A stretch of 64,000 nt of DNA from Bacillota bacterium (GCA_023391835.1 JAEWAE010000024.1:62001-126000), one strand, 5' to 3'. Positions 25,925 to 36,152 are shown, counted from the first letter of the stretch. Notes: a model not told the origin generated them from the letters alone. Numbers and translations are program-made.

Positions 25925-26954
25925 ATGGAATCTTATATTGCCGACTGCCTTGCGAAATATCAAACCCCATACCGGCTGGGGAAGCCCGTGCTCGCCGGTT
26001 CCGGAGCAGATGACACCTTTGACTGCAAGGCAGTCGACTGTCCCTATGTATTTTATCACGACGGTCTATTTTGCATGATGTATGTCGGTTTCGACGGAGC
26101 AGGCTATCAGACGGGCCTCGCCGTCAGCGAGGATCTGATCCATTGGAGAAAAAAAGGCGTGATCCTTGGCCGGAAAGACTCCGTCGGATGGGATCGCATT
26201 GGTGCCGCCGGTATGACGATGCTCCGCACCGATTACGATCTGCGCAGACCGCCGACACTGCGTAAATACCGCGGACGCTACTGGATGGTTTACCACTCAT
26301 ATCCCGAGATGGGGTACGAAGTCGGACCCGCCTGCATCGGCCTTGCCTGGTGCGACGACGAATCCCTGATGACCTGGCATCGGCTCCCCGTTCCGGTGAT
26401 GAGCTGGAAAACCGGCGAGAATTGGGAACGCGGCGGGCTTTATAAGGGTTGCCTTGTGGAAAACGCCGGCCGATTCTATCTGTTTTACAATGCCAAGGAC
26501 CGCGCGTCCGGGCCGTGGCATGAGCAGATCGGCCTGGCGGTCTCGGATGATCTGACCCACTGGAGCCGCTGCCCAGACAATCCGTCTGCGCGTGTCTCAG
26601 CCGGGCGGCTGGGATGACACCTTTTGTGCCGATCCCTACATTGTGCGGGACGGCGACCTGTGGCTGATGTTCTACTACGGCTTCAACCATCGGCACGCCC
26701 AGGAGGGCCTTGCCGTCTCCCACGACCTTTTCCATTGGGAAAAGTGTGCCGAGCCACTTCTGACAAACGGCTCTGAAGGTGCTCTGGACGCCCATTACGC
26801 CCATAAGCCCTCCGTTTTGTTCTGGAACGGGGTACTGTATCATTTTTACTGCGCCTGCCGGGAATTCCGGCCGGGGGACCCGGCAGAAAACCTCTGGCAT
26901 GAATTTCGGTGCATTTCGGTTGCCACGTCTCGGCCGCTGGCAGAAAAGAATTGA
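25925..26954 (+). pseudogene. Five-bladed beta-propeller glycosidase (GH43/GH32/GH130-like), frameshifted
   Basis: Two frames together make one propeller protein of about 342 residues. The first part has CPYVFYHDGLFCMMYVGFDG, GLAVSEDLIHW and GLYKGCLVENAGRFYLFYNAKD. It runs into a stop at 26617. The second part continues in the next frame with GGWDDTFCADPYIVRDGD and EGLAVSHDLFHWEK. Deleting one base at about 26582-26593 restores the run N-P-L-R-V-S-Q-P-G-G-W-D-D, so a single-base insertion or a read error explains the break. The repeated SEDLIHW/SDDLTHW/SHDLFHW strings mark the blades. Family members cleave or phosphorolyse arabinosides, fructosides or mannosides; the substrate is not evident. 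The start at 25925 or 25904 is uncertain. Confidence 0.75.
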
Positions 26955-26988
26955 AGTTTCCGCTCAGGCCGCCAAAGGAGGACTTGAA

Positions 26989-28383
26989 ATGGATTTCGGA
27001 GTGCGGATTACCCACGGCCCCCAGAGCTGGCAGATCTTGCAACAATCGGGCGGAACGGCTGACATCCCGCTGGAAGGGAGCTGGCGTCTGCCCGACTTCG
27101 ACAGCGGCGTGCCCCGAGTATTTGCCCGTGTCGTACGGGAAGACTCCGGCGACACGGTCTGCCCCTGGACGGAATGCCGGGTCTCGGATGAAAACCTCTG
27201 GAATATCGTGCTGACCGGCATACCGGCAGGCGGACTTTACCGGGTCGAAACCTGCATCCATGCCGATGAGCCGATTGCCATGGAATGGGGCTATCGGGGC
27301 GATATGATTCACCATCTGGGCGTCGGGGATCTTTTCGTGATTGCCGGGCAGAGCAACTCGGCTGGTTTCGGCAAAGACCCCGCCTACGACCCGCCGGAAA
27401 TCGGCGTGCATCTGCTGCGCAACAGTGGACGGTGGGATCTGGCCTCCCACCCTTTGAACGACTCAACGGGTTCCATCCACGAGGCCAACTGTGAAAGCTT
27501 CAATCCCGGCACTTCTCCCTGGCTGAGCTTCGGGCGGACGCTCAAGCGCGAGCTGGGCTACCCCATCGGCCTTTTGCAGACCGCGTTGGGCGGCAGCCCG
27601 ATGGAAGAGTGGAACCCGGAGGAAAAAGGGTTGCTTTACCGCAACATGCGGGAGGTCATCCACTCTCAGGGCGGCGTGGTGCGGGGTGTGCTGTGGTATC
27701 AGGGTTGTGAGGACACCCACGCCGGTCGGGCCGAGGATTACCTGCCACGTTTTGCTGCGATGGTCGCCCGCCTGCGGCGGGACATAGGCCTTCCCGAGCT
27801 TCCGTTTTTCACCATTCAGCTCAATCATTACATGCGTAAACGCTCCGACACCGACGACTGCTGCTGGGGCCTGGTGCGAGAGGCCCAGCGGCAGGCCGCC
27901 CACGTGGTCGCCCATGTGACGGTCACGCCCTCCATCGACTGCCCGCAAGCAGATGCCATCCACAATTCGTCGGTGACAAACATTACGTTGGGGCAGCGGG
28001 TGGCACGTGTGGCACTGGCGCGGCTTTACGGCCGGCGCGTGGTGTGGGCAGCGCCGGATATCCGCAGCGCGGAGCTTGGCGGCAGCGGGAAGACTGCCGT
28101 CCTGCATTTCGATTCCGTCTTTTCACGGCTCTATGATTACAACGTGACGCCGGCAGAGCTGGATTTTTCATTTGAAGACGCCGGCGGGCCGGCAGCTGTG
28201 GGCGCGGCTGTTTTCCGGGGCAACCGGATTGAGGTGCAATTGGAACGGCCGTTGCGCCTCCCCGCTTTTGTGAGCTGCGCCGCCGGGCAGAATCCCCGCC
28301 GGGTCGTGCCAGTGGATTACGATACGCACCTACCCATTCTGCCGTTTTACCGTGTGCCGCTCACCGGCTCTACAACGGAATAA
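26989..28383 (+). CDS. SGNH-type sialate O-acetylesterase-like protein
   Basis: The 464-residue protein fits the SASA/CE6-like esterase group. It has an N-terminal beta domain (residues 1 to about 100), then the nucleophile motif VIAGQSNSAGFG, PIGLLQTALGGSPMEEW, the GVLWYQGCED block and the Asp/His motif ADAIHNSS. Such enzymes remove acetyl groups from sugars. ATG 26989 has AAAGGAGG upstream and lies 34 bases after the broken propeller gene. No signal peptide is seen, so deacetylation is probably cytoplasmic, before the glycosidases act. Confidence 0.85.
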   Translation: MDFGVRITHGPQSWQILQQSGGTADIPLEGSWRLPDFDSGVPRVFARVVREDSGDTVCPWTECRVSDENLWNIVLTGIPAGGLYRVETCIHADEPIAMEWGYRGDMIHHLGVGDLFVIAGQSNSAGFGKDPAYDPPEIGVHLLRNSGRWDLASHPLNDSTGSIHEANCESFNPGTSPWLSFGRTLKRELGYPIGLLQTALGGSPMEEWNPEEKGLLYRNMREVIHSQGGVVRGVLWYQGCEDTHAGRAEDYLPRFAAMVARLRRDIGLPELPFFTIQLNHYMRKRSDTDDCCWGLVREAQRQAAHVVAHVTVTPSIDCPQADAIHNSSVTNITLGQRVARVALARLYGRRVVWAAPDIRSAELGGSGKTAVLHFDSVFSRLYDYNVTPAELDFSFEDAGGPAAVGAAVFRGNRIEVQLERPLRLPAFVSCAAGQNPRRVVPVDYDTHLPILPFYRVPLTGSTTE

Positions 28384-28402
28384 ATCAACTGGAGGAACCT
28401 CT

Positions 28403-31400
28403 GTGACGGAACTTTATCCGGAGCGCCATTCTCCCAATCTATCCATGGCACTTTTTAAGAATCCGCCCGCCGCCTATCGAGGCGCCCCTTTCTGGGCATG
28501 GAACTGCAAGCTCAAAAATGATATTCTGACCGACGAAATCGCCGTTTTTCAGAAAATGGGCTTTGGCGGATTCCACATCCACGCACGGGTAGGACTGAAC
28601 ACCCCTTATCTGGGCCGGGATTTTATGAAATGCGTGCAGCTGAGCAACCGCGAGGCCAGGCAGAGGCATATGCTTTGCTGGCTTTACGACGAGGATCGCT
28701 TTCCTTCGGGATTCGCAGGGGGGAAGGTGACTGCCAACATCCGTTTCCGTGCCCGGGAACTTCTGCTTTCTCGCCGGGACGACCCGGGATTCGCGCCCTC
28801 GCGGGAAGATTTCGACAGGCAGATTCGCGCTGGTGAAACACCCAAAGGTTATTATGTGATCTCTTACGATATCGAGTTGGAAAACGGCCGGCTGAAACGC
28901 TACGCCAGAGTGGACTGCAAAGCTCGCCCCTCCTTTGGGCACAGGTGGCACGCCTATGTGCGGCTTGCCACGGAGGATGCCTATTATAACGGCCAGACCT
29001 ATGTGGATGTACTCAATCCGCGGGCGGTGCGGCAGTTTATTCAGTGTACTCACGAGGCTTACTTTCAGGCGCTCGGGTCGGAATTCGGGCGTTCGGTCCC
29101 CGCCATTTTCACCGACGAACCGCAGTTGCCGCGGGAATGGTCGATGTCCCGTGCGGATTCCGGTGCCGACGTCACCATTCCCTTCACCGACGATCTGCCC
29201 GAAACATTCCGGGAAGCCTACGGCGAGGATCTGCTCGCCGGGCTGCCGGAAATCCTGTGGGAACTGCCGGAGGGCCAGTGTTCCACTATACGCTATCATT
29301 ACCACGACCATCTGGCCGAACGGTTTGCCCGTGCCTATATGGACCAGATTGCGGCCTGGTGTGAGGCTCACGGCATTTACGCCACCGGGCATTATATGTC
29401 GGAGCCCACGCTTTTCAGCCAGACTATCCGGCTGGGTGACTGCATGCGGCTCTATCGGCGGTTCCATCTGCCGGGCGTGGATATTCTGTGCGACGACAAG
29501 GAATTTTCCACCCTCAAGCAGGCTGCCAGCGCGGTGCATCAATACGGCCGCGAGGGCATGATCAGTGAGCTTTATGGTGTGACCAACTGGGATTTCGATT
29601 TCAAGGGCCACAAGTTACAGGGTGATTGGCAGACCGCCCTGGGCGTGACGGTGCGCGTGCCGCATCTGACCCACATGACGCTGGCCGGGGAAGGCAAACG
29701 TGACTGGCCGGCCTGCATCGGCTATCAGTCGCCTTGGTTTACAGAATATGCGGCGATGGAAACGCATTTTGCCCGGCTGAACACCGCCCTGACGCGGGGG
29801 CAGCCTGTGGTGCGGGTGGGCGTGATCCACCCCATCGAGTCCTACTGGCTGCTGTTCGGGCCGGATGACCAGACGGCGGAAGCACGGGAAGATTACGATG
29901 CACAGTTTGCAGCGATGATCCAGTGGCTTCTATTCGGCCAGATGGACTTTGATTTCATCTCAGAGTCTCTATTGCCGGAACTGCAACGCAGCGACTCCCG
30001 CGCCGTGGGCGCCATGCGGTATAACGCTGTCGTGGTGCCGGATTGCCGTACGCTGCGCACCAGCACCCTGACTTTCCTGCAGAAATTCAAAGCCGGCGGG
30101 GGCCAAGTAATCTTTGCCGGCGGCATCCCTTCTCTGCTGGACGCCCGGCCGTCGGAACGGGTGAGCGACTTTGCGGCGGGTTGCACCTGCATCCGCTTGG
30201 GTCGCGCCGAGCTCCTCGCGGCGCTGGAAAGCTGCCGCGAAATTTCCCTGACCATCCCCGGCGGCCGCAGGCCGGATAACCTTATCTATCAGCTCCGGCA
30301 GGACGGGGGCGCGCGGTGGCTTTTCCTGTGCCACGTCCGGCGTAAGACCGCTACGGACAACCGGGCGGAACGCTATCGGCTCCGACTCCGTGGGCATTAT
30401 AGTCTGACGGTTTTCGACACGGGTACAGGTGAAAGCCGACCGTACCCAGCCGCCGATGTGGAAGGGGACACCTGTGCCGAGCTTTCGCTTTATCCGCAGG
30501 ATAGTCTGTTGATCCGACTGGAACCCGGGATTTCCGCCGCCAGCCCGGAAAACCGACCGGTTTTCCACTCGCTTATGGCCGTACCGGAGCCCGGCGGATA
30601 CACTCTGGCCGAGCCCAACGTGCTGCTGCTCGACCGTGCAGCCTATGCCTTTGACGGCGGAAACTGGCAGTCGCCGGACGATCTGCTGCGCATTGACAAC
30701 CGCTTCCGCCGGGCACTGGGCTGGTCGGAACGCGGCGAACATATGATCCAACCTTACCTGCTGCCCGACGACGGGCCGGGGGTGCATGTACTCCGTCTGC
30801 ATTTCCGCATCCGGTCGGAAATCCCGACCGGGCCGCTTCGACTGGGGCTGGAACAGCCGGAGCTTGTACGCCTCACCCTCAATGGAACCCACGTGCCCAC
30901 ACAGCCGGACGGGTGGTATGTGGACCGGCTGATCCGCACCGTGCCACTGCCGCCGTTCCATCCCGGCGAAAACGAGCTGAAGGTCACCATCCGGTTTGGC
31001 CATAAGACGAACGTGGAAAATATCTATCTGCTGGGAACATTCGGCGTACGCACGGCTGGTACTTGTTCCATCCTGACCGCTGCGCCGGAGCGGCTGACCT
31101 TCGGCGACATCGTACCACAGGGGCTCCCCTTTTACGGCGGCACTGTGACGCTGCACTGTGCGTTTTGCTTGCCGGAGCCCGTGGAGTGTGCGGCGGTGAC
31201 GATCCCCCATTTCACCGTGCCGGCAGTGGCCGTCTGCGTGGATGGCGGCCGGGCCGGTGTTGTGGCCCTGTCACCCAACCGGCTTACGCTGGGCCCGCTG
31301 GCGGCCGGCGCCCACCGGATCGATTTTATCGTATACGGCAACCGCTATAACACGTTCGGCACCCTGCACAACGCCGAGCCGAATTACAAATGGTACGGCC

Positions 31401-31513
31401 CGGGCGCTTTCCGCACGACGGGGGATGAATGGACCGATTCCTATCGGCTGCGGCCGACGGGCATACTCGACGCACCGGTGCTGTCGGCGGCTGAAACCAC
31501 CGCCCATGAATAA
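28403..31513 (+). CDS. GH106-like alpha-L-rhamnosidase-family glycosidase (copy 1)
   Basis: This 1036-residue protein shows the GH106-type barrel start PFWAWNCKLKNDILTDEIAVFQKMGFGGFHIHARVG. It continues with WLYDEDRFPSGFAGGKV, FTDEPQLP, ATGHYMSEPTLF and MISELYGVTNWDFDF, where catalytic carboxylates are expected. C-terminal beta-sandwich domains follow (about 700-1036). Known GH106 enzymes are alpha-L-rhamnosidases, some acting on pectin side chains; this subgroup is distant, so the substrate is uncertain. The GTG start at 28403 has GGAGGAAC upstream and is 19 bases behind the esterase gene. A paralogue lies at 43503-46547. Confidence 0.78.
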   Translation: MTELYPERHSPNLSMALFKNPPAAYRGAPFWAWNCKLKNDILTDEIAVFQKMGFGGFHIHARVGLNTPYLGRDFMKCVQLSNREARQRHMLCWLYDEDRFPSGFAGGKVTANIRFRARELLLSRRDDPGFAPSREDFDRQIRAGETPKGYYVISYDIELENGRLKRYARVDCKARPSFGHRWHAYVRLATEDAYYNGQTYVDVLNPRAVRQFIQCTHEAYFQALGSEFGRSVPAIFTDEPQLPREWSMSRADSGADVTIPFTDDLPETFREAYGEDLLAGLPEILWELPEGQCSTIRYHYHDHLAERFARAYMDQIAAWCEAHGIYATGHYMSEPTLFSQTIRLGDCMRLYRRFHLPGVDILCDDKEFSTLKQAASAVHQYGREGMISELYGVTNWDFDFKGHKLQGDWQTALGVTVRVPHLTHMTLAGEGKRDWPACIGYQSPWFTEYAAMETHFARLNTALTRGQPVVRVGVIHPIESYWLLFGPDDQTAEAREDYDAQFAAMIQWLLFGQMDFDFISESLLPELQRSDSRAVGAMRYNAVVVPDCRTLRTSTLTFLQKFKAGGGQVIFAGGIPSLLDARPSERVSDFAAGCTCIRLGRAELLAALESCREISLTIPGGRRPDNLIYQLRQDGGARWLFLCHVRRKTATDNRAERYRLRLRGHYSLTVFDTGTGESRPYPAADVEGDTCAELSLYPQDSLLIRLEPGISAASPENRPVFHSLMAVPEPGGYTLAEPNVLLLDRAAYAFDGGNWQSPDDLLRIDNRFRRALGWSERGEHMIQPYLLPDDGPGVHVLRLHFRIRSEIPTGPLRLGLEQPELVRLTLNGTHVPTQPDGWYVDRLIRTVPLPPFHPGENELKVTIRFGHKTNVENIYLLGTFGVRTAGTCSILTAAPERLTFGDIVPQGLPFYGGTVTLHCAFCLPEPVECAAVTIPHFTVPAVAVCVDGGRAGVVALSPNRLTLGPLAAGAHRIDFIVYGNRYNTFGTLHNAEPNYKWYGPGAFRTTGDEWTDSYRLRPTGILDAPVLSAAETTAHE

Positions 31514-31544
31514 GCCGGCCCCGCGTCGGCAAGGAGGTTTCCTC

Positions 31545-33014
31545 ATGAATACGCTATCAATTCCTCCCTATGCGATGGACTGGACAGCCCTGCAGCATAA
31601 GGTTCCCGAATGGTTCCGCGACGCGAAATTCGGCATGTTTTTCCACTGGGGCCCCTACAGCGTTCCTGCCTGTCAAAACGAGTGGTATTCCCGCAACATG
31701 TATGCCAAAGGTCTGCCGCAGAATGTGTACCACACGGTCAAATACGGCCCGCTCAGTGACTTCGGCTATAAGGACTTCTTCCCGCTTTTCAAAGGGGAAA
31801 AATACGATGCGGACGAATGGGTCGCTTTGGTAAAACGCACCGGTGCCCGCTATGCGGGACCCGTCACCGAGCACGGCGACAATTTTTCCATGTGGGACAG
31901 CCGAGTCAACCCGGTCAATTCCGTCAACTACGGTCCTCACCGGGATGTCTACGGCGAATTTGCCCGGGCGGCGAAGACTGCCGGTGTGCGGCTTGCCGCA
32001 ACCTTTCATCATCAGTGGCTGTGGGGGTGGTTCATGTCCTCCGACCCGGATGCGGATGTTTATGACCCGCAGAACGAGCCCTATTACGGACGGGCTCTGC
32101 CGCTGGAAACCAGCCGGATGTTTCCTTGGCGGCTGCCGGACGAGGACTTCAACCGTATCTGGATGCGAAAGGTCGACGAGGTGGTCGACCGTTACGACCC
32201 CGACCTGATCTATTTCGACAGCCGCACCTGCATCATAGGCGAAGCCTACCGCCGCGGTATGCTCGCGCATTTTTACGACGGCCCCGGCGGCCGTCCCGAC
32301 CGTGTGATGACCTACAAGATGAAGGATTTTCCCGGCGGTACGGGTGTCTATGACGTGGAATGCGGCAAATTCGCCCAGGGGAAAGATTTTCCATGGCAGA
32401 CCGATGACCGGCTCGAGGACCGTGTCACCTGGTGCTATGTGGAAAACCCCCAATATAAGCCGGCCGGGCGAATCATTCGCCAGCTTTGCGACGTGGTGAG
32501 CAAAAACGGCAACCTGCTGCTCAATGTGGGGCCCAGAGCCGATGGAACTTTCCCTGAGGAGGCTAAAAAGGAACTCTATGCGGTGGGCGACTGGTTGGCT
32601 TTAAACGGCGAAGCCATATACGGCACGCGTCCGTTTCGGATTTTCGGCGAGGGCCCGACCGTATTGAGGGACGCGCACTTCGACGTGGCGCAGATTCAAA
32701 ATCAAATCGTTAAGGGGTCCTTTAAAGCGGATAAGGCCGCCGGCTTTTCCGCACAGGATATTCGCTTCACCACCAGAGAAAACGTGCTGTACGCCATTGT
32801 GCTTGGACGGCCGGATTCCGACGTCGCGATTGCTTCGCTGGCTGCCGACGGACCGGAAACCAGTGGTCAGATCGAGCGCATCGATATGCTTGGCGGCGCA
32901 GAGAAGCTAAAGTGGGAACAAGAAGACAAGGCCCTCATCATTCACCTTAGCGGCACCGCACCTTTTGACGCGGCCAATGTGCTACGGATCACCCTCAGCC
33001 AGCGGCCGGCATAA
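31545..33014 (+). CDS. Glycoside hydrolase family 29 alpha-L-fucosidase
   Basis: The 489-residue protein has GH29 marks: WFRDAKFGMFFHWGPYSVP, GPVTEHGDNFSMWDS, TFHHQWLWGW, the probable nucleophile Asp in PDLIYFDS, and DVVSKNGNLLLNVGPRADGTFP, followed by a C-terminal beta-sandwich. It removes alpha-L-fucose with retention of configuration. AAGGAGG precedes the ATG at 31545. It is the last gene of the operon, before a strong terminator. With GH95 there are two fucosidase/galactosidase-type families in the window. Confidence 0.93.
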   Translation: MNTLSIPPYAMDWTALQHKVPEWFRDAKFGMFFHWGPYSVPACQNEWYSRNMYAKGLPQNVYHTVKYGPLSDFGYKDFFPLFKGEKYDADEWVALVKRTGARYAGPVTEHGDNFSMWDSRVNPVNSVNYGPHRDVYGEFARAAKTAGVRLAATFHHQWLWGWFMSSDPDADVYDPQNEPYYGRALPLETSRMFPWRLPDEDFNRIWMRKVDEVVDRYDPDLIYFDSRTCIIGEAYRRGMLAHFYDGPGGRPDRVMTYKMKDFPGGTGVYDVECGKFAQGKDFPWQTDDRLEDRVTWCYVENPQYKPAGRIIRQLCDVVSKNGNLLLNVGPRADGTFPEEAKKELYAVGDWLALNGEAIYGTRPFRIFGEGPTVLRDAHFDVAQIQNQIVKGSFKADKAAGFSAQDIRFTTRENVLYAIVLGRPDSDVAIASLAADGPETSGQIERIDMLGGAEKLKWEQEDKALIIHLSGTAPFDAANVLRITLSQRPA

Positions 33015-33052
33015 GCCTTTTTCGTATTCCCGCCACGCACGGCGGGCCAGTA

Positions 33053-33102
33053 AAACAAACGTCCGGATTGGCAGCAGTAGCTGTGAATCCGGACGTTTGT
33101 TT
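33053..33102. terminator. Bidirectional terminator between convergent operons
   Basis: A perfect 17-bp stem (33053-33069 with 33086-33102) has a 16-base loop and A-rich and T-rich ends. It stops both the GH29 operon and the BKACE operon. Confidence 0.9.
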
Positions 33103-33111
33103 CTATATTCT

Positions 33112-33909
33112 TCAGCCGATGCCGAGAATCTGCCGGGCCTCGGCCGGCGTCGCGGGCTCCATTCCCCGGTTACGGATGATTGCGGCGACATGTTCCACCA
33201 GTTCCGCGTTATGGTCGGCCCGGCAACCGCCCTCCAGCCAAGGGCTGTCTTCAAAACCGACGCGGAGCATATCCGCCCCCATGGCCGCGGCTGCGGAAAG
33301 AAGCAGGAAGTCCTGCCGGTCGTAATCCGTAGCCGCCCAGAGAGCGGAAGGCGGAATAAAATTCCGGATGGCTGCAAGCGCCTCAATGGTGTGGGGCATA
33401 GCACCCACCTGACCCAGTACGATATTGTAAAGCCGCGGGTCCTGAAACGGCACCTCCCGAGCCACCAAGTCGACATTGTGAATCATGCCGATTTCAAATA
33501 CCTCGAAATCCGGCAGCACATGCCGCCCGGCGATAGCCTGGGCACAGTAGCGGATATCTTCGAACGAGTTGCGGTAGACATGCTCCCCCAGATTGCAGGA
33601 GCCGCAGTTAAGGGAGGCCGCTTCCACCAGCGTGCAGTCGAGCGGTCGGCATCTTTCCTCGATACTCATGTCTGAAATGCCGCCGGTGGATGCCTCCAAA
33701 ATGATATCACATCGTTTGCGGATACAGCGAAACGTTTTTTCCAGTGTGGTAATGTCACGTGTCAGCCGTCCATGCCGGTCTTTGGCATGCAGGTGCACCA
33801 TGGCCGCGCCGGCCTGGCGGGCCGCCGCCACTTCATCCGCCAATGTCTCCGGGTCAACTGCGCTTGCGTCGCCCGCTACGGGAGCGACGGAAATAATGAC
33901 TTTTTTCAT
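33112..33909 (-). CDS. BKACE-family protein (beta-keto acid cleavage enzyme, DUF849)
   Basis: The 265-residue TIM-barrel protein has the family metal-binding and active-site strings: GAAMVHLHAKDRHGRLT, LEASTGG, EVFEIGMIHN, and DSPWLEGG near the end. BKACE enzymes join a beta-keto acid with acetyl-CoA and split it into acetoacetate plus a new CoA ester. In this operon the substrate is probably an acidic sugar breakdown product. It is slightly shorter than typical members (about 280-310). The ribosome site GGAGAG overlaps the stop of the kinase gene 16 bases upstream, and this is the last gene of the operon. Confidence 0.88.
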   Translation of the reverse strand: MKKVIISVAPVAGDASAVDPETLADEVAAARQAGAAMVHLHAKDRHGRLTRDITTLEKTFRCIRKRCDIILEASTGGISDMSIEERCRPLDCTLVEAASLNCGSCNLGEHVYRNSFEDIRYCAQAIAGRHVLPDFEVFEIGMIHNVDLVAREVPFQDPRLYNIVLGQVGAMPHTIEALAAIRNFIPPSALWAATDYDRQDFLLLSAAAAMGADMLRVGFEDSPWLEGGCRADHNAELVEHVAAIIRNRGMEPATPAEARQILGIG

Positions 33910-33925
33910 ACCGGCTCATTCTCTC

Positions 33926-35368
33926 CTATTCATTCGGCTGCTCGCCCAGCAATGTGCGGACCACATCCAGCAAAGAGTCACGGCCGCCCACGTTCCCTGG
34001 GAAAATCACATAGGATATGCCGGGGAAGCGGCTCTCTTCCCCCGTCTGCCAAACCGGAACGCCCGGAAGAATCTGCCCCAGCACCCGTGCCCGGCGGACC
34101 CCCAGGCCGTTAACACCGATGTCGCTGGAGGTGATTCCGCCCTTGGCCACGATGAAGGCGGGACGCTCCCGGATATTTCGCACGATCCGGGTGACGCCCT
34201 GTGAAATTCGAACGGATACTTTCAACTCGCCTTCCCGATCCATCGGGCCTAAATCGACCATTTTCCGTTTTGTGTAAACAACCGCCGTCTCACCCTGGCT
34301 GATGGTTCGCTCGCATTCCACTGCCGCCCGAGCTATTTCAGCTTCAAAAAGCTCCGGCTGACCGACCAGATGCTGATTGAATTCCACAAAATGAAGGTGC
34401 GGGCAGCGGTGGAGCTCTGCCAGTTGGTCAGTGGTTTTCTGCACGTGGGAGCCGACAACGATCAGCCCGCCGCGGGAATCGTGGTCGGACACCATCTCCC
34501 GTCGGGTCAGCAGCGGACGATTTGTCACTCCGCCCAGTACTTTCGGCATCGCAGCCGCCGTGCGCAGAATAAAACGGCTCCCGGCGGCGTATGCCGTCAA
34601 CAGCGCGGCGGAAAAGACTTCGATATCGGCGTAATCCAGCGCGTTGACGACCACTTTTCCAAAATTTCTCACTCGCCGCAGCCGGACGGCTATACCGGCG
34701 GCATCACCTGCCCGCAACTCCGGCAACCCGACGGCAGCGACTTCATCCCGCCGCACACGGCCTTCCGTCTTTTCTTCCACCCAATCGCGCAGGTCGGAGG
34801 CAGTGTATCCAAACGTATCATCCCGGGCAAATTCCGTCTGTCCCACCGGAATCAACCGGTCGCCGTCGGCCACATACTGCACATTGCCGACCGTGTAACG
34901 CCCACCTTCCCGGAAAAACGGTGCCAGAATTTCGGCGTCGAACCGGGTCGGCGACATCTTTTCCAGAGTTTCGCGCAGCGTCTCCGGCTCCAGCGGCCAG
35001 TGACCGCGCAGCGTGCTGTCACCCCGGCTGACAATCAGATACGTCTTGTGAGTCTGTTGCGCCGCCCATTGTATATTCCGGGCGATTTGGGCGTGCGCCT
35101 TTTGAGTCTCCTCCCGGGTAAAGCTGCGCGAATTGGTCAGGATGTAAAACATCCGACCCGATTCCTCAAACCCGCTTCGAATACTGTCGGCCGACCAATC
35201 GGTATAGACATTCACGTCATGTATCGTCTGGACGCCGGTAGGGTCGTCATCCAGCACCACGATCTTATCCGGGCCGGCCGGGCGGGCCCGGGCCAGAAGC
35301 GCTTCTACCCGGCCGCAGTCCGGCTCGGGGTATTGCTCCCGCAGCCGGCTCAGACTCAAAGTCTTCAT
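33926..35368 (-). CDS. Four-carbon acid sugar kinase family protein (DUF1537)
   Basis: This 480-residue protein fits the two-domain sugar-acid kinase family. It has the N-terminal substrate domain (KIVVLDDDPTGVQTIHDVNVYTDW, RGDSTLRGHWPLE, EILAPFFREGGRYT) and the C-terminal nucleotide domain (FIVAKGGITSSDIGVNGLGVRRARVLGQILPG). Members phosphorylate erythronate, threonate or related acids; one, 3-oxo-isoapionate kinase, works in apionate breakdown. The usual PdxA-type dehydrogenase partner is absent here and BKACE and a racemase-like protein take its place. AAAGGACGG precedes the start. Confidence 0.92.
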   Translation of the reverse strand: MKTLSLSRLREQYPEPDCGRVEALLARARPAGPDKIVVLDDDPTGVQTIHDVNVYTDWSADSIRSGFEESGRMFYILTNSRSFTREETQKAHAQIARNIQWAAQQTHKTYLIVSRGDSTLRGHWPLEPETLRETLEKMSPTRFDAEILAPFFREGGRYTVGNVQYVADGDRLIPVGQTEFARDDTFGYTASDLRDWVEEKTEGRVRRDEVAAVGLPELRAGDAAGIAVRLRRVRNFGKVVVNALDYADIEVFSAALLTAYAAGSRFILRTAAAMPKVLGGVTNRPLLTRREMVSDHDSRGGLIVVGSHVQKTTDQLAELHRCPHLHFVEFNQHLVGQPELFEAEIARAAVECERTISQGETAVVYTKRKMVDLGPMDREGELKVSVRISQGVTRIVRNIRERPAFIVAKGGITSSDIGVNGLGVRRARVLGQILPGVPVWQTGEESRFPGISYVIFPGNVGGRDSLLDVVRTLLGEQPNE

Positions 35369-35453
35369 ATTTATGCCCGTCCTTTCGCAAAAGGCCAGTC
35401 CGAAAGTTGCAGCCCTTCAGACCGGCCCACCTCGCGGTCACATCGTGCGGCCG

Positions 35454-36101
35454 TTATGACAGCGTTTTGAGATATTCCGCACAGCACACCGGGCTGGAAA
35501 ACACCGGCTTGCCGCTGATACGGCCGATCTGCTGCTGCATGCGCATCATCGAGCCCTGAGCAAGCACGAAGCATTCCACGCGACCGGCAAGCTGCCGGGC
35601 AGTTTCTTCGATCAGACGGTCGTGCTCCTGCGAACGGCCGGCAACCAGTGCCTGATATGCGCCGCGGGCGAGCCCATCCACCACCGTCACCTGCTTGCCG
35701 GCTTTCCCGGCGGTAGCCTCCACCAGCCGAATGGTCGGTTCCAGCGTTGTGGAAAGTGTGGCAATCACACCGATGCGGGAATAGCCGCGCACGGCGGCCT
35801 CCGCCATTGAGGCATCGATGCGTAGGATAGGCGTCGTCACCAGCTGCCGCCCCAGTTCCACGACTTCTCCCACGGAAGAGCATGTATTCAGAATATAATC
35901 CGCACCCCGCTCCCCTGCGATTGCGTAATAGCGCACCAGCCGGCGGACCACGTCTTTGGTCACGCCGCCCGCGGCAATCACATCGGCGATCAGACTGTCA
36001 TCCACAATATTCGAAAGCTGAAGATCCGGAATTTCTCGCTTCAGCAAAGCGCTGAGGGGCTCAAGAAGCCCCTGGCCGGTATAAATGGCGGTAATCTTCA
36101 T
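35454..36101 (-). CDS. Asp/Glu/hydantoin racemase-family protein
   Basis: The 215-residue protein has the two-lobed racemase fold with one catalytic-type cysteine in ILNTCSSVGE. The second half reads ECFVLAQGSMMRM, where a Ser/Gly-containing stretch replaces the usual second cysteine motif, so a simple two-cysteine racemase is doubtful. Relatives include decarboxylases and isomerases of small dicarboxylic acids. Position between the GH127-like gene and the sugar-acid kinase suggests it acts on an acidic sugar intermediate. Codon 1 at 36101 follows AAAGGAATG. Confidence 0.82.
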   Translation of the reverse strand: MKITAIYTGQGLLEPLSALLKREIPDLQLSNIVDDSLIADVIAAGGVTKDVVRRLVRYYAIAGERGADYILNTCSSVGEVVELGRQLVTTPILRIDASMAEAAVRGYSRIGVIATLSTTLEPTIRLVEATAGKAGKQVTVVDGLARGAYQALVAGRSQEHDRLIEETARQLAGRVECFVLAQGSMMRMQQQIGRISGKPVFSSPVCCAEYLKTLS

Positions 36102-36152
36102 CAGGGCATCATTCCTTTACAGATATTTTTCAGCGCGGCGCCGCTGCCGGGT

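Noticed and set aside
26575..26620. Programmed frameshift in the propeller gene
   Set aside because: No slippery heptamer or downstream stimulatory structure is evident; a simple base insertion explains the break.
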